From NCBI RefSeq assembly GCF_002335745.1, contig NZ_NIST01000001.1:4682191-4746190 (forward strand): a DNA stretch of 64,000 bases, in the 5' to 3' direction. Made by a program: the position numbers and the translations under genes. The notes beneath the pieces are model-generated. The model did no database searches and was not told where the DNA came from. It saw nothing but the letters and a program-made list of their open reading frames with translations. The stretch is from Evansella halocellulosilytica. Its GTDB lineage: Bacteria > Bacillota > Bacilli > Bacillales > Salisediminibacteriaceae. This document shows positions 28,309 through 38,676 of the stretch, one piece after another. Numbering within the stretch: position 1 is the first letter of the stretch; every line of letters begins with the position of its first letter.

Positions 28309-29892
28309 ATGAGCACGATCCACTTCGAAACTGAACTTGAGCGCATCTTACGTAACGATCATGTGAATAAGGACTTATCAACTTCTCATTTAATTGAAAA
28401 AGCGTTAGAAAGAAATGAAGGTATCTTAACATCAACAGGTGCTTTTCGTGCAACAACTGGAACATATACTGGACGGTCTCCTAAAGACAGATTCATTGTA
28501 GAGGAGCGCTCAACTGTCGATAAAATTGATTGGGGTAGCATTAATCAGCCGATTTCTTCCGATGTTTTCGAAAGATTATACTTAAAAGTGTTACACTATT
28601 TAGGCGATCAAGATGAATTGTTTGTGAGACACGGTTTTGCTGGCGCAGATAAAAATCACCGACTGCCTATTCGTATCGTCAATGAATTTGCATGGCATAA
28701 TTTATTTGTTAAGCAATTGTTTATTCGGCCAACTGAAGAGGAACTAAACTCACTTATACCGGAATTTACAATTGTCTCAGCGCCTGGGTTTAAAGCAAAC
28801 CCTGAAGTGGATGGTACAAAATCAGAGGCATTCATTATCGTTTCTTTAGAAAAGCGCACCATTTTAATCGGCGGAACAGAATATGCTGGCGAGATGAAGA
28901 AATCAATCTTCTCAATTATGAATTATTTACTTCCTGAAAAAAGTATCTTATCTATGCACTGTTCTGCAAATGTCGGGACAGAAGGTGACGTAGCCTTATT
29001 TTTCGGTTTATCAGGAACCGGCAAAACGACGCTTTCAGCTGATCCACACAGAAGTTTAATTGGTGACGATGAGCACGGCTGGTCTGCGAACGGTGTCTTC
29101 AATATTGAAGGCGGCTGTTATGCGAAATGCATTCATTTATCAAAAAAGAAAGAACCGCAAATTTTTAATGCGATCCGATTTGGCTCGGTGCTCGAAAATG
29201 TCGTTGTCAATCATGAGACGAGAGAGGCTGACTATGATGACAATTATTATACTGAAAATACTCGAGCAGCTTACCCTATCGAATTAATTCCTAATTCGTC
29301 CATGCCAAGCATCGCAGGACATCCTAGTACGATCGTTTTCTTAACTGCTGACGCATTTGGCGTTCTTCCACCGATTAGCAAGCTTACGAAAGAACAAGCG
29401 ATGTATCATTTCTTATCAGGCTATACGAGCAAACTTGCTGGTACTGAACGTGGAATTACAGAGCCTGAAGCGACGTTCTCAACGTGCTTCGGATCTCCGT
29501 TTTTACCGCTTCCAGCGATGACTTACGCGAAAATGCTCGGTGAAAAAATCAATGAACACAATGTTGAAGTCTTCCTCGTTAATACCGGCTGGTCAGGTGG
29601 CCCTTACGGTGTCGGTAAACGAATGAATTTACCTTATACACGTGCAATGGTGCAAGCTGCATTGGAAGGCGAACTGAATTCAGCAGAAACCGTAACTGAC
29701 CAAATATTTGGCTTACACGTTCCTAAGCATTGTCCTGGAGTACCAGATGAGGTCCTTCAACCAAGAGATACTTGGACAGATCAAGAAGCTTATGATCAAA
29801 AAGCGAAAGAACTTGCTCAAAAGTTTAAAGCTAATTTTAAAAAATTTGAGGATGTTCCTGCAGAAATTATCAACGCTGGACCATTTGTTTAA
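28309..29892 (+). CDS. pckA: ATP-dependent phosphoenolpyruvate carboxykinase
   Basis: 527 residues. P-loop [11 protein letters not shown] (about 234-244), GDDEHGWS and [14 protein letters not shown] metal/ATP motifs, and the N-terminal [13 protein letters not shown] substrate region. It converts oxaloacetate to PEP for gluconeogenesis. The ATG follows GAAAGGATGAGAAAATC. The neighbouring metK and ytl genes match the B. subtilis order. Confidence 0.98.
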   Translation: MSTIHFETELERILRNDHVNKDLSTSHLIEKALERNEGILTSTGAFRATTGTYTGRSPKDRFIVEERSTVDKIDWGSINQPISSDVFERLYLKVLHYLGDQDELFVRHGFAGADKNHRLPIRIVNEFAWHNLFVKQLFIRPTEEELNSLIPEFTIVSAPGFKANPEVDGTKSEAFIIVSLEKRTILIGGTEYAGEMKKSIFSIMNYLLPEKSILSMHCSANVGTEGDVALFFGLSGTGKTTLSADPHRSLIGDDEHGWSANGVFNIEGGCYAKCIHLSKKKEPQIFNAIRFGSVLENVVVNHETREADYDDNYYTENTRAAYPIELIPNSSMPSIAGHPSTIVFLTADAFGVLPPISKLTKEQAMYHFLSGYTSKLAGTERGITEPEATFSTCFGSPFLPLPAMTYAKMLGEKINEHNVEVFLVNTGWSGGPYGVGKRMNLPYTRAMVQAALEGELNSAETVTDQIFGLHVPKHCPGVPDEVLQPRDTWTDQEAYDQKAKELAQKFKANFKKFEDVPAEIINAGPFV

Positions 29893-29895
29893 GAA

Positions 29896-29930
29896 ATAGA
29901 CTTGGAGCACAGCTCCTAGTCTTTTTTATT
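29896..29930 (+). terminator. pckA terminator
   Basis: GACTTGGAGC-ACA-GCTCCTAGTC followed by TTTTTTATTTT. Confidence 0.85.
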
Positions 29931-30158
29931 TTGATAGCATTGTTTTCATTATATTATTAATTAATCGACTTAGCATTTTTATAGATGTAAGGTGTACGTT
30001 TCTTCATTAATTCCTTCCTATTTATCAGTTCAACAGATCCCTCTCCGATCCTATTCAGCTTATTTTTCGTAGGACAACAGGCTCTCCCGCACACATTTAT
30101 TCATTCGAACATATTTTATCATATCAGCGTATACCTAATTTTCTCAGGAGGGTTGAAA

Positions 30159-31157
30159 ATGAAATTCATAAAAATAGGATTATTGGCCCTTTTTTGCTTT
30201 ATCGGGGTCTTAATCGTTTCTGGATGTGGATCTGACGACGACATGACTGAAGTTCGTGTCGCTGAAGTTACCCGTTCCATATTTTATGCACCACAATACG
30301 TAGCCATCTCTGAAGGATTTTTTGAAGAAGAAGGGCTCGACATCGACTTGACGACGACGTGGGGTGGCGACAACACGATGGTCGCCTTATTATCTGACGG
30401 TGCCGATATTGCGTTAGTAGGTGCAGAAACTTCGATTTATGTGTATGCACAAGACTCAAATGACCCAGCGATTAACTTTGCTCAACTTACGCAAACAGAT
30501 GGAACATTCCTCGTTTCTCGTGAACCTGTTGAAGACTTTTCTTGGGATGATTTAAAAGGCAGTACGTTCCTCGGTCAACGAGTTGGTGGAATGCCACAAA
30601 TGGTTGGGGAGTTTGTGTTGAAAGAAAACGGGATTGACCCTCATTCAGATCTCGAGCTTATTCAAAATATCGAATTCGGTAATATTCCATCTGCCTTTGC
30701 ATCCGGTACTGGGGATTACGTACAGCTCTTTGAGCCGCAAGCAACGATGTTTGAAGATGAAGGTATCGGTTATATCGTCGATTCGTTTGGAACGCAATCT
30801 GGAAACGTCCCATATACTGTCTACATGGCAAGAGAGAGCTTTATTGATGAAGACTCTGAAACGATTGAACGTTTTACACGAGCACTGCATCGAGCACAAG
30901 CGTGGGTACACGAGCAGCCTGCTGATGTCGTAGCCGAATCGATTGCTGACTTCTTTGATGACACACCACTCGATGTAATTGAGCAAGTGGTTGAACGTTA
31001 TCGTGATCAAGGTTCATTTGCAGAATCACCATTACTTCAAGAAGATGCCTGGTATCACTTGCAGGCAATCATGGACGAAGCAGGGGAACTCCCAGAAGAA
31101 ATTTCTTATGAAGATTTGGTTAATACGGACATTCCAACAAAAATCATGAATGAATAA
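30159..31157 (+). CDS. ytlA: ABC transporter substrate-binding lipoprotein YtlA
   Basis: About 332 residues. A lipoprotein signal peptide ends in LIVSGC (lipobox Cys at about residue 23), followed by an acidic stretch and an NMT1/ThiY-SsuA-type binding fold (FYAPQYVAISEGFFEEEGLDIDL). It captures a small organic anion or thiamine-pyrimidine-like ligand outside the membrane; the true ligand is unknown. ATG 30159 lies shortly after AGGAGGG. First gene of ytlA-ytlC-ytlD. Confidence 0.88.
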   Translation: MKFIKIGLLALFCFIGVLIVSGCGSDDDMTEVRVAEVTRSIFYAPQYVAISEGFFEEEGLDIDLTTTWGGDNTMVALLSDGADIALVGAETSIYVYAQDSNDPAINFAQLTQTDGTFLVSREPVEDFSWDDLKGSTFLGQRVGGMPQMVGEFVLKENGIDPHSDLELIQNIEFGNIPSAFASGTGDYVQLFEPQATMFEDEGIGYIVDSFGTQSGNVPYTVYMARESFIDEDSETIERFTRALHRAQAWVHEQPADVVAESIADFFDDTPLDVIEQVVERYRDQGSFAESPLLQEDAWYHLQAIMDEAGELPEEISYEDLVNTDIPTKIMNE

Positions 31158-31182
31158 TACCAGGTGAGAGGAGGAGTCAAAT

Positions 31183-31950
31183 TTGGCACTATTAAAACTA
31201 TCCAACGTCCAAAAAACTTTTTTTTCAAAAGAAACCGTAACAGTCGCTGTTGAGAATGTGAGTTTTTCAGTTGAAAAAGGAGAATTTATCTCATTAATTG
31301 GACCTAGTGGCTGTGGCAAAACAACGCTCCTTTCCCTCATATCAGGGTTACTTAAACCAACTGAAGGAAAAATCGAATTGGATGGTAAAGTTATAAGCAA
31401 GCCGACACCAGCTACAGGTTATATGCTGCAGCAAGATTATTTATTTCCTTGGCTGAAAATCGAAGATAATATCTCACTCGGATTAAGAACGATGAAGCAG
31501 CTTTCACATGAAAAGAAGATACACGCAAGGTTTCTTTTAGACCAGATGGGACTCATTGATAAAGTAAATGATTATCCGAGTCAGCTGTCAGGCGGGATGA
31601 GGCAGCGCGTCGCATTAGTACGAATGCTCTCAACAGATCCGAAGCTGCTATTATTAGATGAGCCGTTTTCAGCTTTAGATTATCAAACGAAATTGAAACT
31701 TGAAGATCTCGTTTTTTCTACAATTAAGGAGCAAGAAAAAACAGCCATTTTAGTCACGCATGATATCGGTGAGGCGATTGCGATGAGTGACAAAGTATAT
31801 TTACTAGGTCACCGGCCAGGAAGCATTAAGAAAACTTTTCATATACCTGACGAATTAAAAACGAGACTCCCATTTAAAGCTCGTAGTCACCCGCTTTTTA
31901 ACGAGTGGTTCCAAGACATTTGGAAGGAGCTGGAGTCCCTTGAACAATAA
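31183..31950 (+). CDS. ytlC: ABC transporter ATPase YtlC
   Basis: 255 residues, TTG start after GAGAGGAGGAG. Walker [10 protein letters not shown] (about 44-52), Q-loop LQQDYLFPW, signature LSGGMRQR, Walker [13 protein letters not shown] and switch VTHDIGEA. The nitrate/sulfonate/taurine importer subfamily. It overlaps ytlD by 11 bases. Confidence 0.92.
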   Translation: MALLKLSNVQKTFFSKETVTVAVENVSFSVEKGEFISLIGPSGCGKTTLLSLISGLLKPTEGKIELDGKVISKPTPATGYMLQQDYLFPWLKIEDNISLGLRTMKQLSHEKKIHARFLLDQMGLIDKVNDYPSQLSGGMRQRVALVRMLSTDPKLLLLDEPFSALDYQTKLKLEDLVFSTIKEQEKTAILVTHDIGEAIAMSDKVYLLGHRPGSIKKTFHIPDELKTRLPFKARSHPLFNEWFQDIWKELESLEQ

Positions 31951-32746
31951 ACTTAAAGAAATGCATGCAGCTTATATTCAACACCTTAGAAAGGAAAAAC
32001 GCCTCATTCACATGACCCAAATTAGCATTCTTGTCTTATTTTTCAGCATGTGGGAAATTGCAGCAAGCCAGCGCTGGATTGATCCGTTACTCTTTAGCTC
32101 TCCTTCAAGGGTTTGGGAGTTGTTTATAAGTAGAATTCAGGATGGCAGTCTCTTTAATCATATGAGTATTACCCTGTTTGAGACGATACTTGGGTTTTTA
32201 CTCGGTACGTTTTTAGGAACATTATTTGCTGCAATCTTGTGGTGGTCCCCGTTTATCTCTCGTGTGGCTGATCCGTACCTCGTTGTCTTAAACTCGATGC
32301 CAAAAGTCGCACTCGGACCGTTGTTAATTGTTGGCTTAGGACCAAACTTCAGCTCGATCATTGCGATGGGGGCGCTCATATCTGTTATTATTACGACGAT
32401 CGTTGTCTACAACGCGTTTAAAGGAGTAGATGATAACTACCTTAAAGTGATCCAATCGTTCGGAGCGACGAAACGACAGTCGTTTTTTTCTGTCATTTTC
32501 CCTGCTTCGTATCCAACGATCATTTCAACCTTAAAAGTAAATGTTGGTCTTGCATGGGTAGGCGTAATCGTTGGAGAATTTCTCGTTTCAAAACAAGGAC
32601 TAGGATATATGATTATTTATGGATTCCAAGTCTTTAATTTTACATTAGTCATGCTGTCACTGATCATCATCGCGATTTTAGCTACATGCATGTATCAACT
32701 AGTCGAACTACTGGAGAAAAGACTAATCCCAAGCCACAGAAAGTAA
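31940..32746 (+). CDS. ytlD: ABC transporter permease YtlD
   Basis: 268 residues, about six membrane segments, with the SsuC/TauC-type EAA loop ([25 protein letters not shown]). TTG 31940 is the likely start, overlapping the ytlC end; ATG 31961 is an alternative. It forms the membrane channel for the YtlACD importer. Confidence 0.9.
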   Translation: MNNKLKEMHAAYIQHLRKEKRLIHMTQISILVLFFSMWEIAASQRWIDPLLFSSPSRVWELFISRIQDGSLFNHMSITLFETILGFLLGTFLGTLFAAILWWSPFISRVADPYLVVLNSMPKVALGPLLIVGLGPNFSSIIAMGALISVIITTIVVYNAFKGVDDNYLKVIQSFGATKRQSFFSVIFPASYPTIISTLKVNVGLAWVGVIVGEFLVSKQGLGYMIIYGFQVFNFTLVMLSLIIIAILATCMYQLVELLEKRLIPSHRK

Positions 32747-32749
32747 CTA

Positions 32750-32831
32750 TCCGCCCGTCAAACGGGCGGTTTTAATTTCGCTCTATAAGGGCACTTTACC
32801 ACCAGAGTCCTTTAAGGGACCTTATTAATTC
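32750..32831 (+). terminator. ytlD terminator and about 70-bp repeat, copy 2
   Basis: CCGCCCGTCAAACGGGCGG is followed by TTTTAATTT. The sequence then continues with CTATAAGGGCACTTTACC and ACCAGAGTCC, nearly as after ytoA (25623-25695). Confidence 0.8.
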
Positions 32832-32883
32832 GGTCCATGCCAAAAGTATTTTGAGGACATCTCTTTTCATAATCAAATAGAAT

Positions 32884-32980
32884 TTTCCATCTATTCGTAC
32901 GTTTAAAGATATCTCATGATTACAACCCTTAAAGGTTTATTTTCACACAGGCAGAGCATGTAGTTTAAAAAGACTATAAT
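32884..32980. repeat. About 100-bp repeat, copy 1
   Basis: It starts TTCCATCTATTCGTAC and includes CCTTAAAGGTTTATTTTCAC, ACAGGCAGAGCATG and TTTAAAAAGACTATAAT. Copy 2 is at 56464-56563. Here it lies just past the 3' end of ytkD. Copy 2 has a perfect CACAGGC/GCCTGTG stem that is degraded in this copy. Confidence 0.8.
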
Positions 32981-32996
32981 AAAAGCACAAGTTCCT

Positions 32997-33506
32997 TTAT
33001 AAATGTTCACTTGAGAGCATCAGTTTTCTTCTTTCGATCTCCATTAAGCTGTTTGGCAGGACATCGTCTTTCATAATAAAACTATATTCACGATTCACAC
33101 GGACATCTTCAGGCAATTGTTTTAAAATTTTCGGACCTTTCGTTTCAAAATAATTACTTTTCGTAATAAGGTCATCAACTATAGCAAAATAGACATTTTT
33201 TATGACCATTTCTTTTTTGCCATCGACTTTATATTGACCAATATAATGTAGTTCTCTCACTTTACCACCAGTTTCTTCAAACACTTCTCGAACTGCCGCT
33301 TCTTCAGCCGTTTCCCCTTCTTCTACTTTCCCTCCTGGAAACTCAAGTCCTCGAGATGGATGGATCGTTAACAGCCAATTCCCACGATATTTACTCACTA
33401 TCCAAACATGTTTTGGAGCTTTTGAAAATGGATGGTCTTCAGTTGAAAAGGTTACGGTATTGTGATAATAATCTTTAAATTGAATTTGTTGTCTCAGGAC
33501 CATCAC
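32997..33506 (-). CDS. ytkD: Nudix hydrolase YtkD
   Basis: 169 residues. A complete Nudix box is visible: GKVEEGETAEEAAVREVFEE followed by TGG (about residues 59-81). In B. subtilis YtkD acts as an antimutator dGTP pyrophosphohydrolase and RNA 5'-pyrophosphohydrolase. Monocistronic, adjacent to ytlACD as in B. subtilis. Confidence 0.9.
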   Translation of the reverse strand: MMVLRQQIQFKDYYHNTVTFSTEDHPFSKAPKHVWIVSKYRGNWLLTIHPSRGLEFPGGKVEEGETAEEAAVREVFEETGGKVRELHYIGQYKVDGKKEMVIKNVYFAIVDDLITKSNYFETKGPKILKQLPEDVRVNREYSFIMKDDVLPNSLMEIERRKLMLSSEHL

Positions 33507-33946
33507 TCCCTTTTACTTCAGCTTGTCTCAATTCATATTGTAATGTTCTCAAAACCTAATGTCCAAATATTATTATGACCACAATTCGTACAAACCATTA
33601 TGTGTATGTGAATCTACTGAAAAAGTAATGATGTCCTTTCAAAAATCCTGCCAAAACTCCACGTCCTGTGGCATGTCCGGCATTAGGACGTCCTGTCCGT
33701 CGAAGCAACTCGATGATTATTCGTGAAGAAAATTCTAGTGGAGTCTACTTTTTTAACGGAAATGCTTTCATAAAGGGGTTTCAGTAGGCTCTATGTATGT
33801 AAAGGGTCTTTTATCATTATACAAGAATGAAGGACAATTTTTCTCTAGAAAAAACCAACAAAAATGGTTCCATCCATCTAATAACGATGATTGGAACCAT
33901 ATTTCACTAATTTTGGCTAAGTATGACCAAGCTTGATTTCCCAAAG
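33507..33946. repeat. Intergenic region with GGACGTCC cassette
   Basis: Between ytkD and hom. At 33659-33702 CCACGTCCTGTGGCATGTCC...GGACGTCCTGTCCGTCG is the inverted counterpart of the cassette at 3843-3888. Around it, TCCACTAG-like and GTGGAGTCTAC segments recall the ends of the 3724-4122 element. No gene is seen. The hom terminator lies at 33863-33900. Confidence 0.6.
33863..33900 (-). terminator. hom terminator
   Basis: Minus strand ATGGTTCCA...TGGAACCAT followed by TTTTTG. It ends the metY-ssuACB-acs-hom operon. Confidence 0.75.
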
Positions 33947-35242
33947 TTAAAAAGAGACTGTATTTTTATTTAAAACTTCCAAATGTGTCGATAATATGTC
34001 GCCTTTATCTCCAAGAATCGGATAGACTTGTATCGTTCCTTTCGCTAGCACTTGAAGTTCTTTCATTTTATCTTCGTGTTCGTGAACAATCGTTGCTACT
34101 TTTTGATTTTCTCTGACGAGCGAATGTAGAAGTTCAGCATCAACATAATTAAGGCATTTTTCAAGTTTTCTACCGCCGGTTACAAACCATAATGAACGCT
34201 CTTCTTCAGATTTTCCGTCATTTTCAACAAAACCATGCTCGACAAACTCTATCCCTTCATGCTCCACTGTTTCATGCTTACCAGATAATAAGTTCACGAC
34301 ATCTTCGATAATAGCACTTGCTGTAGGATACTTTCCAGCCCCCGGACCTTGAAGCATTACAGATCCGACGATACTCCCTTGGATATGAATTCCATTATTT
34401 TCAGCTTCGACACTATATAATGGGTGATCATGAAGTACAAAGCTCGGTTTCACTGAACCGTCCACACGATCACCATGTTTTCGTAACTTTGCGATATGTT
34501 TAATTTTCCCATTTAACTGATGGGCAAGAACGAGATCATCAACGTGAATGTGTCGAATCCCAATTGGAGCTTGATCGTTCCAGACAGGAGAACGACCGTA
34601 AATCCATTGACTTAATATGTTCGTTTTAAAATATGCGTCCCATCCGTCGACATCTTTGTCAGGGACTGCTTCTGCAAATCCTTTTTCTTGTGCTTCTGAC
34701 AATGCTTGTGAAAATGGGGCTCCTTCTTGTCTCATTTTTGTCAGGATGAAATTAGACGTGCCGTTTACAATCCCTTCCAATCGATCGATTGTATTCGTTT
34801 TTAAAGTATGACGTAACGTATTTAATAGTGGAATTCCGCCTGCTACTGCTGCTTCAAACAGGAGATGGCAACCGTGATCTGAAGCGATCTCGTATAGCTC
34901 ATCACCATACGTTGCAATAAGCTCTTTATTTGCAGATACGACTGATATGCCTTCTTGTAAAAGCTGCTTTACATACGGTAAGCCAGTTTCTGCATCTGGA
35001 GTTGCCTCAATGACAACATCAAGGCTTCGATCATTAATGACTGTATCGAACTCATTCGTTACAAGTGTCTTTTCTCCAACTTCTCTTTCTTTATCTGTAT
35101 TTTTTACAATGACATATGGAATTTCAAGAGATCTGCCTAGTAATGTCACAAGTTTCTCAGATTTCTTTTCAATCGTCCGATATACTCCTTCACCGACAGT
35201 TCCAAAGCCAATAATCGCTAGTTTAAACGATGGATGACTCAT
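33947..35242 (-). CDS. hom: Homoserine dehydrogenase
   Basis: 431 residues. Rossmann IIGFGTVGEGVYRTI, the catalytic core ANKELIATYG, and FEAAVAGGIPLLNTLR with NGTSNFILTKM and PDKDVDGWDAYFK. It reduces aspartate semialdehyde to homoserine. The C-terminal 90 residues are present, but no clear ACT signature is visible. Its ATG overlaps the acs-like stop by 4 bases, making it the last gene of the methionine operon. Bacilli usually have another hom with thrC-thrB, so this is probably a methionine-dedicated copy. Confidence 0.93.
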   Translation of the reverse strand: MSHPSFKLAIIGFGTVGEGVYRTIEKKSEKLVTLLGRSLEIPYVIVKNTDKEREVGEKTLVTNEFDTVINDRSLDVVIEATPDAETGLPYVKQLLQEGISVVSANKELIATYGDELYEIASDHGCHLLFEAAVAGGIPLLNTLRHTLKTNTIDRLEGIVNGTSNFILTKMRQEGAPFSQALSEAQEKGFAEAVPDKDVDGWDAYFKTNILSQWIYGRSPVWNDQAPIGIRHIHVDDLVLAHQLNGKIKHIAKLRKHGDRVDGSVKPSFVLHDHPLYSVEAENNGIHIQGSIVGSVMLQGPGAGKYPTASAIIEDVVNLLSGKHETVEHEGIEFVEHGFVENDGKSEEERSLWFVTGGRKLEKCLNYVDAELLHSLVRENQKVATIVHEHEDKMKELQVLAKGTIQVYPILGDKGDILSTHLEVLNKNTVSF

Positions 35243-36945
35243 AGACGCAAATCCTCCTCTTCCCGATTACATTGATTCAACTCGTTTTCTTTTAACAGAC
35301 GGCGTAATATTTTCCCGCTAATTTTCGTTTTTGGCAGTTTTTGCAACACTTCAATCTCTCTAGGGGCTGCATGAGCAGCCAAATTCTTTTTTACAAAAGC
35401 TCGAATGTCTTCGATTTGGTCCAGCGAATCTTCAAACCCAGACCGAAGCGTTATAAACGCTTTAATGATTTCACCACGAACTGGATCAGGTTTGCCAATA
35501 ACTCCAGCTTCTGCGACTGCAGGGTGCTCGATTAACTTACTTTCGACTTCAAATGGTCCAACTCGTTCCCCTGAAGTATTAATTAAATCGTCATCGCGAC
35601 CGTGGAAAAAAATATATTCGTCCTCATCCTTATAAGCAGTATCACCAGAAATGTACCAGCCATCGTCAGTAAAATACGAGTTATACTTTTTCTCGTTTTT
35701 CCATATTTCTTTCATTAAGCCTGGCCACGGAGCTTTAACGGCTAACTTACCAACTTCTCCCTTTGGGAGTGGTTTATTGTTTTCATCTAATATACTAACT
35801 TTAACACCTGGAAAAGCTCTTCCCATCGATCCTGGCTTAATTGGCTGCGACGGAAAATTAACAATTAAATGTCCGCCAGTTTCAGTCATCCACCAAGTGT
35901 CATGAATACGGACGTTTAACGCATCGTTTGCCCAATGGATGACTTCTGGGTTCAAAGGTTCACCTACACTTAACAAGTGACGCAAAGAAGACAAATCGAA
36001 CTGTTTATAAGTATCACCTTTGCTCATTAGCATTCGGAAAGCAGTCGGAGCACTATACCAAATCGTTACTCCGAACCGTTCGATGAGCTGGTACCACTCA
36101 CTTGCATCAAACCTGCCGCCGTGAATCACAACTGTTGCACGATTTAACCATGGAGCAAATACACCGTATATACTCCCTGTCACCCAGCCTGGATGTGACG
36201 TACACCAATAGACATCATCATCTTGTATATCCAAAACCCATTTTCCGGTAATGATATGATGGGAGATCGTTCGCTGTGCATGCAGGACCCCTTTCGGTTT
36301 ACCTGTAGACCCTGACGTGTAATGAATTAACATCCCATCTTCTTTTTCGAGCCAAACAACCGGTCTTTCTTCTACTTCTAATTGCTTTCCTTCTCGTTGC
36401 AAATCTGTCATTTTCCACGTCTTTATTAACGAAGGAATGTCGTGATAAGGGACTCTTTTGCCTAAATCATCATCTGTAATTAAATATTGCGCCTCACAGT
36501 CGACCATCCGTTCCTTCACAGCATCTTCCATAAATGCCTCAAACAACGGTCCGGCAATTGCGCCAACTTTTATCGCTGCTAAAATCGAAAAATAACAGTC
36601 AGGAGACTTTGGTAAAAAGATAAATACACGATCACCGACACGGACTCCATTCTTTTTGAGCACTTGCGCATATTGATCTGTCTTCTCTTTTATTTCAGAA
36701 AATGTATAACGCTCCTCTTTACTACCTTCCGTAAATAAGAGAGCAACTTTCTCTCCGTGTCCTTCCTCTACATGGCGATCAATACACTCGTAAGCTGCAT
36801 TCCACTTTCCATACGGTGCATTCCTTAGCTCAGATGTCGCATCTTCCCAGCTAAAGTCCTCGACCATTTTTTCATAATTTTCCAGATTGTGATTTCTCGT
36901 ATTGTTCGGTTCAATTATCAATTGTCGTTTTATATCTACTGCCAT
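35239..36945 (-). CDS. AMP-forming acetyl-CoA synthetase-like enzyme (AcsA-like)
   Basis: About 568 residues from ATG 36945 (RBS AGAAGGGGG); a Cys-rich extension to 37002 is unlikely. It has ANL adenylation motifs: IHYTSGSTGKPKGVLH (P-loop), WYSAPTAFRMLM and HDTWWMTETGG as in acetyl/propionyl-CoA synthetases, GDTAYKDEDEYIFFHGRDDD, and the C-terminal catalytic/acetylatable lysine in LPKTKISGKILRR. It activates a short-chain acid (acetate most likely) with ATP and CoA. Its place between ssuB and hom suggests a role in methionine synthesis, perhaps reusing the acetate released by MetY. Substrate unproven. Confidence 0.88.
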   Translation of the reverse strand: MAVDIKRQLIIEPNNTRNHNLENYEKMVEDFSWEDATSELRNAPYGKWNAAYECIDRHVEEGHGEKVALLFTEGSKEERYTFSEIKEKTDQYAQVLKKNGVRVGDRVFIFLPKSPDCYFSILAAIKVGAIAGPLFEAFMEDAVKERMVDCEAQYLITDDDLGKRVPYHDIPSLIKTWKMTDLQREGKQLEVEERPVVWLEKEDGMLIHYTSGSTGKPKGVLHAQRTISHHIITGKWVLDIQDDDVYWCTSHPGWVTGSIYGVFAPWLNRATVVIHGGRFDASEWYQLIERFGVTIWYSAPTAFRMLMSKGDTYKQFDLSSLRHLLSVGEPLNPEVIHWANDALNVRIHDTWWMTETGGHLIVNFPSQPIKPGSMGRAFPGVKVSILDENNKPLPKGEVGKLAVKAPWPGLMKEIWKNEKKYNSYFTDDGWYISGDTAYKDEDEYIFFHGRDDDLINTSGERVGPFEVESKLIEHPAVAEAGVIGKPDPVRGEIIKAFITLRSGFEDSLDQIEDIRAFVKKNLAAHAAPREIEVLQKLPKTKISGKILRRLLKENELNQCNREEEDLRL

Positions 36946-37013
36946 GCAGGGAAGCCCCCTTCTCTTAAATAGTGTTGTATGCTTTTGTTTCATGCAGCAC
37001 ACGTTTTTATGAT

Positions 37014-37772
37014 TTAATTCATCGCCACTTTTGCCTCGGAATCGGCATTTTTCTCGATTTCTAATGCTTTTAAGATTTTTTCTTTTATTTTTGTTAGCTC
37101 GATATCTGTTTTTGAACGTGGTTTCGCTTTTCGGATCGTGATGTTTTCATAGACAACCCCTGGCTGACCTTTTAAAACAACGATTCGGTCACATAATGCC
37201 AATGCTTCATCAATATCATGAGTTACAAGCACCATCGTCGGTCGATAACTTTCCCATAAATCGAGGAGCATGTTTTGAAGCTGAATCTTTGTAAACGCAT
37301 CTAGTGCACTGAACGGTTCATCAAGTAATAACGTAGAAGGTTCTGTCACAAGTGCTCTTGCAATAGCAGTACGCTGTGCCATTCCTCCTGACAGCTGCTT
37401 CGGATAGTAATGAGCAAAACGGTCCAAGCCAACTTGCTTCAACAGTGTCATTGCCCTGTCGATCTTCTTTGGCTTCTCACCTTCTAAGCCGAAATAAACG
37501 TTTTCGACAACGGTTAACCATGGCATTAAACGAGGTTCTTGAAAAATAATCCCAAGCTCTTTTGTGACAGACTTCTTTTCATTTCCATCAATGCGGACGG
37601 TTCCTTCATACCCATTATCTAAGCCTGATATTGCCCGTAATATCGTACTCTTTCCACATCCACTCGTTCCGAGGAGTCCAATAATCTCACCTTTTTCAGC
37701 TTCAAATGAAACATTCTTAACCGCGACATCACCTTGAAAACTTCTAGTGACTTGCTCAACTGATAAGCTCAT
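37014..37772 (-). CDS. ssuB: Sulfonate-type ABC transporter ATPase (SsuB-like)
   Basis: 252 residues. Walker A GTSGCGKST, Q-loop IFQEPRLMPW, signature LSGGMAQR, Walker [12 protein letters not shown], switch VTHDIDEA. The RLMPW Q-loop and length match SsuB. Strong RBS GAGGAGGATTTGTA. It is 15 bp downstream of ssuC. The SAM riboswitch upstream of the operon supports sulfur-source import. Confidence 0.93.
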   Translation of the reverse strand: MSLSVEQVTRSFQGDVAVKNVSFEAEKGEIIGLLGTSGCGKSTILRAISGLDNGYEGTVRIDGNEKKSVTKELGIIFQEPRLMPWLTVVENVYFGLEGEKPKKIDRAMTLLKQVGLDRFAHYYPKQLSGGMAQRTAIARALVTEPSTLLLDEPFSALDAFTKIQLQNMLLDLWESYRPTMVLVTHDIDEALALCDRIVVLKGQPGVVYENITIRKAKPRSKTDIELTKIKEKILKALEIEKNADSEAKVAMN

Positions 37773-37787
37773 TACAAATCCTCCTCT

Positions 37788-38660
37788 TTATTTCTCATTT
37801 CCTTTTTCGATCTGATCTTGCCAATGTAAAGCTCTTATTTGAAGCTTTTTTAAGACAGCGTCAGTCAATTTCCCTAAAATCGCAAATAGAAGAATACTAG
37901 CTAAAATGACTTCAGGCTGCAATGTATTTTGCCCAAGTACGAGCAAATAACCGAGTCCTTGGCTTGCTCCCATTAATTCTGCTGCGACAACAAACATCCA
38001 ACCTAACCCTAGACCGCTTCGTAATCCAACGAAAAACGAAGGTAAGGAGGCTGGTAAAATAATTCTTCGAATGAGTTGAAATGTCGTTAACCCATAGGCC
38101 TTCCCAACCTCAATCAATTTTCGGTCAACTGATTGAATTCCTCCGATGACATTTAAATAGACTGGAAAAAATACACCGACAGCAATTAACGTCACCTTCG
38201 ACCCTTCTCCAATCCCGAGCCACAATATAAATAATGGGACCCACGCTAATGAAGGGATCGCTCGTAAAGCTTGAATGATTGGGTCAAACATCGTTTCTGC
38301 TGTTTTAAACATACCGATCACAGAACCAAAGACGACAGCAACGGCCGTTCCCCATAAAAAGCCCCAAAAAATCCGGTAAAGAGTGATCCCTGTATGCTGC
38401 CAAAGACTGCCATCAACTCCCATTGACCAAATCGTTTGAACAATTGTTGATGGAGCAGGGAGAAGGCGTGAATCAATGAAATCAAATCTCGTCCCACCCT
38501 CCCAAATGAGAATAAGAAGGGTAGGGATAAGGAGAGACAACGAAAACGTTCCCCAAGAAAACGTTGCTTTAACTTTATCCCGATCTTTTATAAGCCTCGT
38601 CACGTTTTTCTTAGACGGTCCATTTCCCTCACCTTTTTGTTGTGCTTGGGAAAGTGCCAT
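37788..38660 (-). CDS. ssuC: Sulfonate-type ABC transporter permease (SsuC-like)
   Basis: 290 residues, a cytosolic N-terminus of about 40 residues then about six membrane segments. The EAA loop is VGKAYGLTTFQLIRRIILPASLPSFFVGLR. LRAIPSLAWVPLFILWLGIGEGSKV is characteristic of SsuC/TauC permeases. RBS AAGGAGGCGAGATGA. Part of ssuA-ssuC-ssuB. Confidence 0.92.
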   Translation of the reverse strand: MALSQAQQKGEGNGPSKKNVTRLIKDRDKVKATFSWGTFSLSLLIPTLLILIWEGGTRFDFIDSRLLPAPSTIVQTIWSMGVDGSLWQHTGITLYRIFWGFLWGTAVAVVFGSVIGMFKTAETMFDPIIQALRAIPSLAWVPLFILWLGIGEGSKVTLIAVGVFFPVYLNVIGGIQSVDRKLIEVGKAYGLTTFQLIRRIILPASLPSFFVGLRSGLGLGWMFVVAAELMGASQGLGYLLVLGQNTLQPEVILASILLFAILGKLTDAVLKKLQIRALHWQDQIEKGNEK

Positions 38661-38676
38661 TCATCTCGCCTCCTTA

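Noticed and set aside
36946-37002. N-terminal Cys-rich extension of the AcsA-like protein
   Set aside because: The downstream ATG at 36945 has a strong ribosome site and matches the family start better.
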